A DNA stretch of 64,000 nucleotides from Paenibacillus_E sp964253085 (GCF_964253085.1 NZ_CAXUQH020000001.1:744001-808000); one strand, 5' to 3'. Shown: positions 55,438 to 64,000, numbered from the stretch's first letter. Program-made: numbers and translations. The notes: a model not told the origin generated them from the sequence alone.

Positions 55438-56906
55438 ATGCAAATAAAAGCATTCTCCGCAAAATGCTAACCAGCTCCATCGTTACGGTGCTTCTGGGGC
55501 TATGTGCGGTGGGGCTCGTTATTTCGATATTTGCCAAGGATTATATCGTCGACTCTAAAAGTAATGAGATGATCCGGCAAGCCAAGCAGGTGAATCTCGC
55601 CATTCAAAATCAGACGGGACCGAGTGATAGATTTAAGGAGCAGCTGCGCTTTTTCGATGAAGCCTTTGATTCGCGTATTTGGATATTTGATTTGAATGGA
55701 AACATCGTTACTACCTCTTCAAAGGATGAGGTGAACGTAGGCAAGGTCATCAGCACGGAAGTGGTAAACCAAGTCCTGAATGGTGAACCCACCATATGGA
55801 ATCAATCTGAAGGTTTTAAGGAAGGCATGCTTTCGATTGCCGTCCCATGGGGAAAAGATAACGACGTATACGGTGGTATCGTTCTGCATTCGCCTCTTAA
55901 AGGGATGAATGAGACGATCACTCAGCTGAGAGAAACTATCCTTTGGGTGACCCTGCTCGGTATCTTTTTTTCATTTGGTGTATCCTTCTATTTGTCCTGG
56001 TCCATTAGCCGACCTATCCAACAGATCGACAAGGCGGCAGCCAAGATTGCCATCGGTGATTACAGTGAGAGAATTCAAATCGATTCCAAGGATGAGATTG
56101 GTGAGCTTGCGACAACCATTAATCACATGGTGGAGCAGCTTGCACGCGTTGATCTGGAAAAGAGACAGCTGAATCAGCTGCGGCATGACTTTTTGGCTAA
56201 TGTTTCCCATGAGCTGCGAACGCCGCTTACGGCGATGCGGGGTTTTTTGGAGGCACTTCAGGATGGTTTAATCGAAGAAGGAGCGCGGGATAAATATTAC
56301 GATATCATGTACAACGAAACCCTACATATGAACCGACTAGTCGATGATATTACCGACTTAATGAAGTTGGAAAATAAGGAAATCGATCTTGTGTGGTTGC
56401 CAGTCGATGTTCAGGCGATGATGTCCAAGCTGGCCTTTAAATTCCAACCGGAAGCAGAACTTCGCGGGACGGTGATTCACTGCCTCGTGGATGAAAATTC
56501 GCCACAGGCTCACGCCGATCCGGATCGACTGGAACAAATTTTAAATAATTTGATCAAAAATGCCGTTAAGTTCACCGAGAACGGAACAATCGAATTAAAG
56601 GCGATGGCCGTTCCATCGGAAGGGTGTGTCCTCATTACCGTAACCGATACGGGAATCGGTATAACACCGGAGGATCAAGGGCTCATCTGGGAGCGCTTCT
56701 TCAAAGTGGAGCGAGGCAGACCCGTGAAGCATAAAGGCTCATCCGGTTTGGGGCTTGCCATTGTGCGAGAGCTTGTCGAGCTTCACAATGGAAGCATTCG
56801 CGTGCGAAGCGATTTAGGGATCGGAAGCGCCTTTGAGGTCAGAATTCCGCTTTATGACAGCCGTCCATATGTGCAGCCATTGGCAAATTTAGCTGGTGTT
56901 GGATAG
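55428..56906 (+). CDS. Two-component sensor histidine kinase
   Basis: 492 residues. TM1 about 15-38, an extracytoplasmic sensor (about 40-165), TM2 about 168-190, HAMP (about 188-240), HisKA with the phosphorylated His in LANVSHELRTPLTAMRGFLE (about 265), and HATPase: LEQILNNLIKNAVKFTENG (N box), VTDTGIGI (G1) and GSSGLGLAIVRELVELH (G2). Partner of the overlapping OmpR-type regulator. The signal is unknown; the small extracytoplasmic domain is like PAS-type sensors of wall or matrix cues (inference). Confidence 0.94.
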   Translation: MFLNANKSILRKMLTSSIVTVLLGLCAVGLVISIFAKDYIVDSKSNEMIRQAKQVNLAIQNQTGPSDRFKEQLRFFDEAFDSRIWIFDLNGNIVTTSSKDEVNVGKVISTEVVNQVLNGEPTIWNQSEGFKEGMLSIAVPWGKDNDVYGGIVLHSPLKGMNETITQLRETILWVTLLGIFFSFGVSFYLSWSISRPIQQIDKAAAKIAIGDYSERIQIDSKDEIGELATTINHMVEQLARVDLEKRQLNQLRHDFLANVSHELRTPLTAMRGFLEALQDGLIEEGARDKYYDIMYNETLHMNRLVDDITDLMKLENKEIDLVWLPVDVQAMMSKLAFKFQPEAELRGTVIHCLVDENSPQAHADPDRLEQILNNLIKNAVKFTENGTIELKAMAVPSEGCVLITVTDTGIGITPEDQGLIWERFFKVERGRPVKHKGSSGLGLAIVRELVELHNGSIRVRSDLGIGSAFEVRIPLYDSRPYVQPLANLAGVG

Positions 56907-56931
56907 CTCGTATCCATCTATTAATAGAAAG

Positions 56932-56966
56932 ACCGCAGAGAAGGAGGGTTCCTTTTCTGCGGTTTT
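56932..56966 (+). terminator. Terminator after the two-component system
   Basis: Stem ACCGCAGAGAAGGA / TCCTTTTCTGCGGT with GGGT loop, then TTTTC. A second small terminator-like hairpin AAGCACCC / GGGTGTTT followed by a T run lies at 57014-57041. Confidence 0.8.
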
Positions 56967-57013
56967 CTGCTTTATGTTGTATTGAAGTGGACTAAATAGT
57001 TAGAAGGCGCCAA

Positions 57014-57041
57014 AAGCACCCGATTATAGGGTGTTTTTTTT
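57014..57041 (+). terminator. Second terminator-like hairpin before the ABC exporter
   Basis: Stem AAGCACCC / GGGTGTTT with a 7-base loop and T tract (GTGTTTTTTTTATA). Confidence 0.6.
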
Positions 57042-57143
57042 ATATATGACAGGCTCGCTTTAGATTTTGTGAAGTGCTATGTAGAACCCAACGGCAATGT
57101 TAAAATGAAGGAAATGGTTATCTTTAGTATTGGGAGGTTATTC

Positions 57144-59285
57144 ATGTTTTCCTTTGTCCGTCTGCTCTGTTCTTCTTTCCTTCAGTACAAGCTGCAGACT
57201 GCGCTTCTGTTGGCCGCTCTCCTTGTTGAGCTGGCCTTCGAAACGTTCATGCCACTCAGCTACAAATTCATTATTGATTTGGCTATCGTTCCGCAGCAGT
57301 ATAACTTGCTTCTTCTGATACTTTCCTTCATGGTTTCCGGCGCTCTCGCATCTGTCGTGGTGGGTATGTACCGTGATCGCATGTTCGCAGGTCTCGGCTC
57401 CCGCATCGTGACGAATTACTATAAGCAGCTCTTTGAGAAGCTGCAGAGCCTTTCTACCGACTTTTTCCATCGAATTCATGGGGGAGATATCGTTTCCAGA
57501 TTCAATAATGATCTCATTTCCATCGATACGTTTATCAAGCTGATTCCCTACGCGCTTTTATCCATACTAGGGCTTGTCTTGAACGTAGGCGTGCTATTCG
57601 TGCTGCAATGGCAGCTTGCGCTGCTTGCGGTGATCGGATTGCCGCTCTGTCTGATCGGACCGAAATTATTCGGGTCGAAGGCTTATGATGCCAGTTATCA
57701 GTTGAAAGAAGAGCAGGCCGGCATCGCTACAGCTGTACAGGAAAATGTGAGTGCGCAACCGGTCATTAAAGCGTTTGGGCTTCAGCCGTTAATGATTGGA
57801 CGCTTTGCCGATCGTATGCTGCAATACGGGAAGTTATCGACCCGATCCAGCTTCTTAAGTTTCCTGATCGACCGTACGACCAATATGGGTACGATGATTT
57901 TGAACTTGATGACGATTTGCGTGGGATCAATGCTCGCTTACTTCGGCATCCTCTCTATCGGTTCGCTGCTCGCCTTCAGCGCGATTCTGCTCAGCCTGAG
58001 CTACTTGGTTGCGGCTATAACCTGGCTTGCGCCTCAATTTATTGAAGCGACATCCGGTATGCAGCGGGTCCGTGAGCTGCTCGATGAGCAGCCAAGCGTT
58101 CCCAGCAATGATCAAGCCGAGCATCTGCCTCATTTTAAACATGACATTGAATTTCGTAGTGTCACGTTCGCTTATAGCCCCGAGCAGCGCAGTTTGAACG
58201 GCATCAGCCTGACGATTCCCAAAGGCACCTTTGCTGCATTCGTTGGAGCCAGCGGCTCTGGTAAAAGCACGATCATTAACTTGCTGATGCGCTTCTATGA
58301 TCCGCAGATGGGATCGGTGCGCTACGATGGAACCGATATCCGTCAAATTGCGTTGCAATCACTCCGATCTCAAATCGGCATCGTGTTTCAGGAAAGCTTC
58401 CTCTTTCGATCTTCCATTCGTGAAAATATTCGCCTTGGCAAGCCGGAAGCTAGCGACGAGGAAGTGATGGAGGCAGCACGTTTAGCCGAAATCCACGAAT
58501 TCATCATGAGCCTTCCCGAAGGGTACGATACGGATGTTGGCGAGCGTGGCGGACGTCTGTCCGGCGGTCAGCGACAACGTGTCGCGATCGCCAGGGCGAT
58601 CATTCGTAACCCGGCCATTCTTATCCTGGATGAAGCGACCTCGGCGCTTGACCCGGCGACAGAGGCGGCAATCAACAAGACGTTACAACAAATAACTGCC
58701 ACCAGGACAGTCATATCCGTGACACACCGACTTGCGTCAGCCGAGCATGCCGATTGTATCTATGTGATGCATCAAGGCGAAGTTGCTGAGCAAGGCAGTC
58801 ATCAGGAATTACTAAAGTTGCCGGAAGGACGTTATAAACAATCGTGGACGAAGCAGAATGGCTTCGATATTAGCGAGGACGGCTATCACGTAGAGATTAG
58901 CTCGGGAAGGCTGAAGCTATTTCCGATTTTTTCAGAAATGGATGAATCGTTATTACGGGATATATCCCACTTTTTCGTTACGGAATCGTATGCCAAAGAA
59001 CGGACGATCATCCACGAAGGTGATCTGGGGGATAAGTTTTACATCATTGTGAGGGGTAAGGTCGAAGTATTGAAAAGAAACAGTGCAGGAAACAATGATC
59101 GGGTTGCCGTGCTGTCAGACGGCGATTTCTTTGGGGAAGTGGCTTTACTTCGCAACATTCCCCGAACCGCTACGATTCACACGTTATCACCGGTCGTCTT
59201 TATCACGCTGCAGCGTGAATTTTTCCAAGACTTAATGAAACGCGCTCCTCATTTGACATCATTCTTGGAAGCACGGTCAAAATGA
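57144..59285 (+). CDS. ABC-type exporter (half transporter) with C-terminal cyclic-nucleotide-binding domain
   Basis: About 713 residues from the ATG at 57144, which has GGGAGG six bases upstream; an in-frame start at 57069 has none. TM domain about 1-315 (six helices). The ABC domain has Walker A FVGASGSGKSTIINL, VFQESFLF, signature LSGGQRQRVAIARAI, Walker B LILDEATSALD and VTHRL. After a linker a cNMP domain (about 590-705) carries EGDLGDKFYIIVRGKVEV and DGDFFGEVALLRNIPRTATI, the phosphate-binding cassette of cyclic-nucleotide sensors. So an exporter is fused to a sensor of cAMP, c-di-AMP-like or unknown ligand. Substrate unknown. Overlaps the SET gene on the other strand by 37 bases. Confidence 0.9.
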   Translation: MFSFVRLLCSSFLQYKLQTALLLAALLVELAFETFMPLSYKFIIDLAIVPQQYNLLLLILSFMVSGALASVVVGMYRDRMFAGLGSRIVTNYYKQLFEKLQSLSTDFFHRIHGGDIVSRFNNDLISIDTFIKLIPYALLSILGLVLNVGVLFVLQWQLALLAVIGLPLCLIGPKLFGSKAYDASYQLKEEQAGIATAVQENVSAQPVIKAFGLQPLMIGRFADRMLQYGKLSTRSSFLSFLIDRTTNMGTMILNLMTICVGSMLAYFGILSIGSLLAFSAILLSLSYLVAAITWLAPQFIEATSGMQRVRELLDEQPSVPSNDQAEHLPHFKHDIEFRSVTFAYSPEQRSLNGISLTIPKGTFAAFVGASGSGKSTIINLLMRFYDPQMGSVRYDGTDIRQIALQSLRSQIGIVFQESFLFRSSIRENIRLGKPEASDEEVMEAARLAEIHEFIMSLPEGYDTDVGERGGRLSGGQRQRVAIARAIIRNPAILILDEATSALDPATEAAINKTLQQITATRTVISVTHRLASAEHADCIYVMHQGEVAEQGSHQELLKLPEGRYKQSWTKQNGFDISEDGYHVEISSGRLKLFPIFSEMDESLLRDISHFFVTESYAKERTIIHEGDLGDKFYIIVRGKVEVLKRNSAGNNDRVAVLSDGDFFGEVALLRNIPRTATIHTLSPVVFITLQREFFQDLMKRAPHLTSFLEARSK

Positions 59286-59857
59286 ATGACTCGAATGGAA
59301 TCCAGCAATCGCTGCTCTTTAGCAGCGATTGCTACTTTATCTTTAAATTCCGGGCGGATGAGATGCGCCAGCGGCTGTTCGACCTCATTGTAGTGCCGGA
59401 AAGCGTCTAATGCCTGAGCATCCCATGCATCAGCGTATAGCAGCAAATCGCCGGGCATCACTCGCGTTCGATCGGTGCCTTCCTCTGGGAAGCATTCAAA
59501 AGGTTCATCCACATTCAGTGAGCCGTAATCGTCGGTAAGCTGCTCCCCAGGGTGAATGTCACGGACCGCAATTTCAATTTCGTATGCGGTTCCAATACAA
59601 TTGGCATGAAAGCTATGGTTTACATAACGGCCATTATCCCAGCAAAGGATGTACTTCCCCTCCTGATTGCGGTAGGAGTATTTCAGAACGAGCTTCTTTC
59701 GGTCTTCCTCGAGCGCTTGTACCGTTTCTGTTTCCAGAATTTGATCCAAATCATCGAGTGCCCAAGTAATCGTCCCTTTGGGAATGAGTCGGGTAGCGAA
59801 TACGCCAAAGCCAATCTTGTCATCAATGTAACGTAGTTCCGTATGCGGATGCATCAT
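59249..59857 (-). CDS. SET-domain protein
   Basis: 202 residues, ATG at 59857 with GGAG nine bases upstream. SET motifs: KIGFGVFATRLIPKGTITWA at the start of the domain, NGRYVNHSFHANCIGT (NHS-type SAM-binding motif) and DIHPGEQLTDDYGSLN (catalytic-Tyr motif). SET proteins are lysine methyltransferases; bacterial examples exist but their substrates are mostly unknown. The C-terminal 75 residues are helical with no Cys cluster. Downstream end overlaps the ABC transporter convergently. Transcribed from its own region; the beta-amylase upstream on the same strand has a terminator. Confidence 0.85.
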   Translation of the reverse strand: MMHPHTELRYIDDKIGFGVFATRLIPKGTITWALDDLDQILETETVQALEEDRKKLVLKYSYRNQEGKYILCWDNGRYVNHSFHANCIGTAYEIEIAVRDIHPGEQLTDDYGSLNVDEPFECFPEEGTDRTRVMPGDLLLYADAWDAQALDAFRHYNEVEQPLAHLIRPEFKDKVAIAAKEQRLLDSIRVIHFDRASKNDVK

Positions 59858-59947
59858 ATTCTTACACTCCCAATTGAAAATCGACAGTATTTGTCGTTTA
59901 TTAATATATTACTGATCAACTTGTAGATTCCTGCTTCTCCCAACAAG

Positions 59948-59979
59948 AAAAGCCAGAGAAGAGTTCCTTCTCTGGCTTT
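59948..59979 (-). terminator. Terminator of the beta-amylase gene
   Basis: Perfect 12-bp stem AAAGCCAGAGAA (59948-59959) / TTCTCTGGCTTT (59968-59979); read on the minus strand it is followed by TTCTTGTTG, 28 bases after the stop codon at 60008. Confidence 0.85.
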
Positions 59980-60007
59980 ATTCCTTCCGCGCTGCTCTTT
60001 TCCAAAA

Positions 60008-62851
60008 TCACGGACCAGCAGTAATCGCCCCGACACCCCCGCTTGTGCTAGGAGTAAAAGTCCAAATACCCACATTAAATAAATAATTTTGCCCATTATT
60101 ATTATCCCAAGTACCGCTGCCATTATTGAAAACAGCTTCTAATTGGGAAGCCGTGCCAATATTAACGGTCATTTTCGCATAACCGCTTAATTCCGAATTT
60201 GGCATGGCGATTCCGGGTACAGCTGTCCAAGTACCGCCTGCGGGGCGGTAGTGGATGAACGGTGTCGTGAAGCCTTTTTTGTAGTAAACGGTAACGGAGT
60301 TGCCCACAGGAGCAGGGTTTGTCGTTACACTAATAGCTGCGCTGTCAGCGGATAGATTACCCGCCGCATCGTAAGCCTTCACTGTATAACTATAGGCTGT
60401 GTTAGCTGTTAAACCTGAATTGGTATAGCTGGTGGTAGTCGTTGTAGCTATTTTCACACCATTGCGCCAAATTTCATAGCCTGTCACACCAACTGTATCA
60501 GTGGAAGCTGACCAGCTCAAGGAGATGTTTGTATCTGTTTTACTAGTAGATGCCAGATTTGTCGGAATGCTCGGGGCTGTGGTGTCAACGCCTTGTGGCA
60601 GACCCGCAGTAATGGTCCCGACGCCTCCCGTAGAGCTAGGGGTGAAAGTCCAAGTGCCGACATTAAATAGGTAGTTTTGGCTGTTATTATTATCCCAAGT
60701 GCCGCTGCCGTTATTGAAAACAGCTTCTAATTGGGAGGCAGTGCCAATAGTAATGCTAATTTTGGCATAGCCGCTTAATTCGGAATTCGGCATAGCTGTT
60801 CCTGGAGCTGTTGTCCATGTTCCTCCCGCTGGACGGTAGTGAATATATGGCGTTGCGTAGCCTTTCTTATAGTAAACGGTAACAGAGTTGCCCACAGGTG
60901 TAGGATTTGTCGTTACACTAAGAGCTGCGCTGTCAGTGGATAGATTTCCTGCCGCATCATAAGCTTTTACTGTATAACTATAGGCTGTGCTAGCAATTAA
61001 ACCTGAATTGGTATAGCTCGTGGAAGCTGTTGTAGCTATTTTCACACCATTGCGCCAAATCTCATAACCCGTAACACCAACGGCATCTGTTGAAGCTGAC
61101 CAACTCAAGGAGATGCTTGTATCCGTTTTGCTCGTGGAAGCTACATTCGTAGGAATGCTTGGTGCGGTCGTGTCGACCCCTTGCGGCAATCCTGTGGTAA
61201 TTGTACCTGCGGCACCATTATTACCAGGTGTGTAAGTTGAAGTACCTATGCTGAAGAAATAGTTCTGTGAGTTATTGCTGTCCCAAGTGCCGCTGCCGTT
61301 GTTAAATGCGGCTTCCAGTTGAGTTGCTGTACCGATGTCGATCGTGGTTTTGGCGTAGCCGCTCAACTCAGAGTCTGGAATGGCTTTCCCAGGTGCTGTT
61401 GTCCATGTACCCCCTGCTGGACGGTAGTGGACGTAAGGGGTTGTGAACCCTTTTTTATAATAAAGAGTCACCTTATTTCCTTCTGTGCTATCGTTGCCAT
61501 TTTTCGTGTGATTAATGACATACTGCTTGAAGCCCGCCATATTGCCATTTGCCGAACCATCACTATTAACGAGATTAGCAAGTCTCAACAGCGTGAAGCC
61601 GTTGTATCCCCATGACATGATTTTTTCTTCGATTTTTTGAAAATTGCTAGTTGGCAAAGCATTCTCACCGTTTAGTCGAACGCCAAGGTTGTTGGCAATG
61701 GAAGAGACATTATCTACCAACGTAGAAGGTTTCGAGTAGGCTGGAGCACTGCCGTCATCATTCATTTCCAAAGCGGTAAATGTCAGATCCAAATTGTTGT
61801 CTTTAAATTTCTGTATCAGTGTCGTGTAATTGTAATAACCTGCGGTGTTCTCAGCGCTGTGGGGAGCAGATGGATTGTTATACTGCCAGTGGAGACCGGA
61901 AATTTTGGCGCCGATACGGACACCAAATACGGAATCGAAGTTGGTATGCGCTGCAGCAGCAATGACACCAAGATGGTTCTCAAGAACGCTTTGGTACCAG
62001 TTGAGAAAATCTTTGCCATAGTTTGAATTGTATCCACCTGTGGAGTAGAAGGTGTCCCCATCACTTGGAGGGTTGATTTCGCTTGTGCTGGTTAAGGATA
62101 AGCTCCAAGCTTGGTTGACACCACTCAATGAGCCGTATTTGGTAATCATGGCATTTCGAAAAGCATTTTTAGCCGTATCGGTATAGACTTGAAACTTTCC
62201 TCTTGCAGGGTAGCTCCAGCCGGCTGAATTGTAGTAGGAAGGATAGCGGAGTTCACCGGAAGGCCCAGCGCTTAAATAAATTTTGGGGATGATGGACTTA
62301 TAGCTTGTGAAGTTGGCAGCAAACGAGGCAAATAATTCATTATACTGCTGTCCGATACCACTCCAAAAAGGTGAAATGGCCTCATTATTTACATAACCAG
62401 TTTCACTTTTGTACTTCATTTCATCAGCGGTACCTTTGCTCCACAGCCAAGCTGGAATTGGTATATTGCAGTCATCCCCGGGATTCCCGCCGCAAGTATG
62501 TGTGGATAAGATCGGTACCCACTTAAGTCCGGACTGACTAACAACATTGGCATACGTCGTGTAGTAGCTCCAGTCAAATTGATTATCGCCTGCGGCCTCA
62601 ACATCGCCCCACCACACATCAGTGGTCAATGCGTAAACGCCATTATTTTTTAAAGTAATTAATTGATTTTTAAAGGCATTCCAATCGGTGATTTTCGTTA
62701 AAGGTGCCATGACCGAAGCTTTGAAATCGTTGGCTACATCAGCGGAAGCCGTATTCGAGTTGCTGAACAAGCCGAGAATTGTGCTGAAAACCAAGAAAAA
62801 TCCTAATACAAGTATGCGAGCTTTCCTCCAAGCGATCGTAGATAAACTCAA
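60008..62851 (-). CDS. Secreted beta-amylase, GH14, with three CBM25 and two FN3 modules
   Basis: About 947 residues. Signal peptide ends near TASADVAND. The GH14 domain (about 40-465) has VMAPLTKITDWNAFKNQL, DVWWGDVEAAG, THTCGGNPGDDCNIPIP, YLSAGPSGELRYPSYY (catalytic Glu region) and LTFTALEMNDDG (second catalytic Glu). Then CBM25 - FN3 - CBM25 - FN3 - CBM25, each CBM25 with LYYKKGF or VYYKKGY and YVHYRPAGGTW-type motifs. It releases maltose from starch outside the cell. The ATG at 62860 is only one base from GGAG; a TTG at 62851, nine bases from it, is preferred. A palindromic operator lies 150 bases upstream. Confidence 0.95.
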   Translation of the reverse strand: MSLSTIAWRKARILVLGFFLVFSTILGLFSNSNTASADVANDFKASVMAPLTKITDWNAFKNQLITLKNNGVYALTTDVWWGDVEAAGDNQFDWSYYTTYANVVSQSGLKWVPILSTHTCGGNPGDDCNIPIPAWLWSKGTADEMKYKSETGYVNNEAISPFWSGIGQQYNELFASFAANFTSYKSIIPKIYLSAGPSGELRYPSYYNSAGWSYPARGKFQVYTDTAKNAFRNAMITKYGSLSGVNQAWSLSLTSTSEINPPSDGDTFYSTGGYNSNYGKDFLNWYQSVLENHLGVIAAAAHTNFDSVFGVRIGAKISGLHWQYNNPSAPHSAENTAGYYNYTTLIQKFKDNNLDLTFTALEMNDDGSAPAYSKPSTLVDNVSSIANNLGVRLNGENALPTSNFQKIEEKIMSWGYNGFTLLRLANLVNSDGSANGNMAGFKQYVINHTKNGNDSTEGNKVTLYYKKGFTTPYVHYRPAGGTWTTAPGKAIPDSELSGYAKTTIDIGTATQLEAAFNNGSGTWDSNNSQNYFFSIGTSTYTPGNNGAAGTITTGLPQGVDTTAPSIPTNVASTSKTDTSISLSWSASTDAVGVTGYEIWRNGVKIATTASTSYTNSGLIASTAYSYTVKAYDAAGNLSTDSAALSVTTNPTPVGNSVTVYYKKGYATPYIHYRPAGGTWTTAPGTAMPNSELSGYAKISITIGTASQLEAVFNNGSGTWDNNNSQNYLFNVGTWTFTPSSTGGVGTITAGLPQGVDTTAPSIPTNLASTSKTDTNISLSWSASTDTVGVTGYEIWRNGVKIATTTTTSYTNSGLTANTAYSYTVKAYDAAGNLSADSAAISVTTNPAPVGNSVTVYYKKGFTTPFIHYRPAGGTWTAVPGIAMPNSELSGYAKMTVNIGTASQLEAVFNNGSGTWDNNNGQNYLFNVGIWTFTPSTSGGVGAITAGP
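60060..61490 (-). repeat. Tandem 588-bp CBM25-FN3 units in the beta-amylase
   Basis: The CBM25 block recurs at a constant 588-bp step (anchors at 60183, 60771 and 61359), with FN3 blocks between them. High DNA identity between the units indicates duplication, most recent between the two copies nearest the 3' end of the gene. Confidence 0.85.
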
Positions 62852-63000
62852 TTTTACCATTCTCCTTTTTGTAGCGATTTGTGGGGCTGGTGGATAAAAG
62901 GGCCTTCGAGTAGTACATGAAAGAGTTGGAGCCACATAAAAAGGAGGGCGTATGCCGGTCATCGTGTAGGTGTGTTGGAGATGGTGAAGCGCAGAGTTTT

Positions 63001-63012
63001 GCAAACGTTTGC
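63001..63012. promoter_or_regulatory. LacI/GalR- or CcpA-type operator upstream of beta-amylase
   Basis: GCAAACGTTTGC is a perfect 12-bp palindrome with the central CG and spacing of LacI-family and cre operators. It lies 150 bases upstream of the amylase start, next to a possible -10 (TAGAAT on the minus strand, about 63020), where a repressor would block transcription. It fits carbon catabolite or maltose-type control; which regulator binds is not shown. Confidence 0.6.
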
Positions 63013-63109
63013 GGTTTTATTCTAAGCGATTTCCTTGGGTTTTACAGTGGAATTTATTGTTAAAATAGGTTGACTTTGTTGACGGTAAAAGCCGGACGTT
63101 CGAGTTTTT

Positions 63110-63217
63110 ATGAATAATTTAGCCATAAATGAGGCCATGCAGCCTTATGTTTACTACGCAGCGAATCGTGGCATTATGGAAGGAGATACGGCCGCATTGC
63201 ATATCAACTCCTATTGA
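63110..63217 (+). pseudogene. Possible SLH-domain remnant
   Basis: A 35-codon frame beginning MNNLAINEAMQ whose middle, PYVYYAANRGIMEGD, resembles the core of an SLH domain (aromatic, then A..GI..GD). No ribosome binding site and no full domain, so it is best read as a fragment of a lost surface-protein gene. Tentative. Confidence 0.25.
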
Positions 63218-63468
63218 TTTATTGGGCGATTGAGTAACAACTTTAATTCATTATGAGTAGAATATTTAATGTTCGCATGGATATATGAACAACTGTTCGA
63301 CTTCCCATGATGTTCTGAACCCTTTCCATGCAGGCGTGACAAAGTGAACACCGAAAAGACAGAAATCTCAAGTTTTTCACTTTCTTCCACTTTGCATGAA
63401 AGCCGGAATCTGTTAGTATATAAAGAAAGACGATAGATTTAGTAAGGATTAAAAGGAGGCACCTTTCC

Positions 63469-64000
63469 ATGGAAAAAATGATGCTTGATTCTATAGATGA
63501 AATGACGCATCTGGATCAACTCGAGGCTGAAGCGATTTATATTATTCGAGAAGTAGCAGCGGAATGTGAAAATCCCGTAATGCTGTATTCGATCGGGAAG
63601 GATAGCTCCGTGATGCTGCATTTGGCGCTGAAAGCTTTTTATCCGGAGAAGCCGCCGTTTCCTTTCATGCATATTGATACAACGTGGAAGTTTAAAGAAA
63701 TGATTGAATTCCGCGATCGCAAAGCCAAAGAATTCGGAATTAAGATGATTGTTCACTCCAACCAGGAAGGGATTGATCAAGGGATCAACCCGTTCGATCA
63801 TGGTTCCGCGTATACGGATATTATGAAAACCCAAGCTTTGAAAGAAGGATTGGACAAATACGGATTTACAGCTGCGTTCGGAGGCGGAAGACGTGACGAG
63901 GAGAAGTCGCGTGCGAAGGAGCGAATTTTCTCTTTCCGTAATAAAAACCATGCCTGGGATCCAAAAAACCAACGACCAGAAATGTGGAAGCTTTTTAATA
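63469..64000 (+). CDS. cysD: Sulfate adenylyltransferase subunit 2, 3' truncated by the window
   Basis: 177 codons up to the window edge from the ATG at 63469, with AAGGAGG nine bases upstream. PP-loop motif YSIGKDSSVMLHLALKAFYP, then FPFMHIDTTWKFKEMIEFRD and AAFGGGRRDEEKSRAKERIF, characteristic of the CysD family (PAPS reductase-like fold). With the GTPase CysN it forms ATP sulfurylase, making adenosine phosphosulfate from sulfate and ATP. cysN is expected just downstream, outside the window. The first 15 residues are a normal CysD N-terminus, so the start is secure. Confidence 0.96.
   Translation, partial: MEKMMLDSIDEMTHLDQLEAEAIYIIREVAAECENPVMLYSIGKDSSVMLHLALKAFYPEKPPFPFMHIDTTWKFKEMIEFRDRKAKEFGIKMIVHSNQEGIDQGINPFDHGSAYTDIMKTQALKEGLDKYGFTAAFGGGRRDEEKSRAKERIFSFRNKNHAWDPKNQRPEMWKLFN

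Larger units (their letters stand above)
62861..63468. other. Divergent regulatory region between beta-amylase and cysD
   Basis: About 600 bases. It contains a perfect palindromic operator (63001-63012), a possible SLH-domain fragment (63110-63217), a weak promoter-like pair for cysD (TTGCAT at 63392, TAGTAT at 63414) and the cysD ribosome site AAAGGAGG (63453-63459). No SAM-box or T-box was seen. Confidence 0.5.

Noticed and set aside
63218..63468. SAM-I riboswitch or T-box upstream of cysD
   Set aside because: I could not find the conserved core sequences of either.
63439..63972. Minus-strand frame at the right edge
   Set aside because: Antisense of cysD, which carries the PP-loop motif on the plus strand.

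Overview
The window looks like a chromosomal segment of a Gram-positive, spore-former-type Firmicute, most likely Paenibacillus or a close relative. The evidence is strong GGAGG ribosome binding sites, SLH-anchored and FN3-rich secreted polysaccharide enzymes, a membrane-bound AraC/YesN-type regulator, and Bacillus-type genes (yerB, yerC, dgkB, rlmD). This assignment rests on gene content only. No tRNA, rRNA, CRISPR array or intact insertion sequence was found.

Layout. (1) 1-16.6 kb is a secreted-carbohydrate and surface region. It holds a 5'-truncated modular glycoside hydrolase, a YerB-like lipoprotein, an orphan sugar-binding protein facing a YesN-type regulator, a HupE/UreJ-type membrane protein and a 1825-residue SLH-anchored lamin-tail/metallophosphoesterase protein. 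(2) 16.6-21.3 kb is ordinary core: a Gly-rich YqfQ-like protein, YerC, a CbiX/SirB chelatase, the lipid kinase DgkB and the rRNA methyltransferase RlmD. (3) 21.4-40.8 kb is an AT-richer defence island. It has a type I restriction-modification operon with a SIR2-like gene between hsdS and hsdR, a gene-poor 1.4-kb stretch with its own promoter and terminator, a minus-strand set of winged-helix genes that looks frame-disrupted, an orphan HsdR-N-type protein, an McrB-type AAA ATPase overlapping a DUF2357/PD-(D/E)XK nuclease, an unknown polytopic membrane protein, and an XRE repressor divergent from a small gene with two operator-like dyads between them.

(4) 41.2-54.5 kb is one long same-strand operon that looks like a dedicated exopolysaccharide system. 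It encodes a membrane-anchored glycosidase, a HEAT-repeat membrane protein, a processive GT2 synthase, a degenerate receiver protein, a UDP-sugar dehydrogenase, GlmS, a GlmU-N-like uridyltransferase, GlmM, a secreted copper-amine-oxidase-N/TIM-barrel protein and a secreted protein resembling a phage tail fibre. Together these would make UDP-GlcNAc and probably UDP-GlcNAc-uronate, polymerise them, and modify or hold the product outside the cell. The operon ends at a strong terminator and is followed by an OmpR-type two-component system. (5) 57-64 kb holds an ABC exporter fused to a cyclic-nucleotide-binding domain, a bacterial SET protein, a GH14 beta-amylase with three CBM25 modules, and the start of cysD.

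The best candidates for something undescribed are the GT2/HEAT/pseudo-receiver exopolysaccharide operon and the SIR2-containing type I R-M operon with the neighbouring winged-helix genes. Two island genes (33.16 and 40.1 kb) also appear to start at ATT. Family assignments come from reading motifs by eye; no database search was run.
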